Shown here one piece after another: positions 23,738-24,002 of a stretch of 24,002 bases of DNA. The notes below the pieces were generated by a model, which did not search any database, was not told where the DNA came from, and saw only the letters and a program-made list of their open reading frames with translations. The stretch's first letter is position 1. The number at the start of each line of letters is the position of its first letter. The position numbers were made by a program, and so were the translations under genes. This DNA comes from Colivivens sp963594655 (GTDB lineage Bacteria > Bacteroidota > Bacteroidia > Bacteroidales > Bacteroidaceae). The stretch lies in assembly GCA_963594655.1 (NCBI GenBank), contig CAVBFD010000040.1, positions 1 to 24,002 of the forward strand. Reading direction: 5' to 3'.

Positions 23738-23781
23738 GCGACATTGGGCAAATTCCAGTGAGTATGACAAGAACGCACGTC

Positions 23782-24002
23782 TTAAGTGACAACCCACGTT
23801 CCGTTATTCGTCTCTTTAGGCAGAACAATGCCGTCATCAATCAGCTTCTTTATCTGCTTTGCTATGCCACTGCGGGCCTTCCCGAGTTCTGCCGCTATCT
23901 TGTCGTAAGTAGTGGTAGGGTCTTGCTTCATAAGTTCAAGAATCTTTTGCGCAGTCTCACTCAGTCCACTTTCAGCCTCCGTTAGTCCACTTTTGGGGCT
24001 TG
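23782..24002 (-). CDS. C-terminal end of a winged-helix protein, cut by the window edge
   Basis: A minus-strand frame enters from the right edge and ends in TAA at 23782-23784; 72 residues are visible. They include SGLSETAQKILELMKQDP, then KIAAELGKARSGIAKQIKKLIDDGIV and NNGTWVVT at the end, a winged helix-turn-helix. It aligns with the C-terminus of the neighbouring Fic protein (KIL.LM, KQIK.L, GTW in register), so the missing N-terminal part may also be a Fic domain or a related AlbA/ATP-binding regulator. The start lies outside the window. A short near-repeat SGLTEAESGLSE precedes the domain. Confidence 0.75.
   Translation of the reverse strand, partial: SPKSGLTEAESGLSETAQKILELMKQDPTTTYDKIAAELGKARSGIAKQIKKLIDDGIVLPKETNNGTWVVT

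Overview
The window reads as a chromosomal stretch of a Bacteroidales bacterium, probably of the Prevotella type. Four things point there. Several genes and the tRNA are preceded by the Bacteroidetes promoter signature (-7 TAnnTTTG, sometimes with a TTG around -33). An adjacent mutA-mutB pair is present, as in succinate/propionate fermenters. There are DUF6057, DUF2795-like and AAA/DUF4143 ATPase genes. Most start codons lack a Shine-Dalgarno. These are family-level inferences from reading the sequence; no search was run.

Layout. (1) 1-4475, minus strand: an apparent operon lptF/lptG-type LPS permease -> ribBA -> aspartate aminotransferase, read from a promoter near 4512 and ending at a strong hairpin near 123-141. 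(2) 4632-5864, plus: a divergently transcribed fused SpmA/SpmB-like 'nucleoside recognition' (Gate) membrane protein. (3) 5944-6017: tRNA with CAT anticodon, its own promoter and its own terminator. (4) 6090-7854: a four-copy 33-bp tandem repeat that carries the promoter of an AAA+/DUF4143 ATPase, then a perfect bidirectional terminator and a convergent DUF2795-like small protein. (5) 8104-12344: mutA-mutB, encoding both subunits of adenosylcobalamin-dependent methylmalonyl-CoA mutase, with a long structured 5' leader and a perfect terminator. (6) 12411-13319: a DMT/EamA transporter. (7) 13412-22389: a probable five-gene operon in which a two-gene module (DUF6057 membrane protein plus PD40/TolB-like propeller lipoprotein with a CVNCH haem-c-type motif) occurs twice in tandem, followed by a secreted S9 (DPP-IV-like) peptidase. 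(8) 22461-24002, minus: a Fic AMP-transferase-type protein with a C-terminal winged helix. Upstream of it is the 3' end of another gene with a similar winged helix, cut by the window edge. A 26-bp imperfect direct repeat lies just downstream of both genes.

The least explained parts are the duplicated DUF6057/CxxCH-propeller module, the 33-bp repeat promoter with an embedded palindrome ahead of the ATPase, the structured mutA leader, and the repeat-bounded Fic region. The duplicated module is the best candidate for an undescribed envelope system: tightly spaced genes, two copies of an inner-membrane plus lipoprotein pair, and a CxxCH motif in an unusual protein context.
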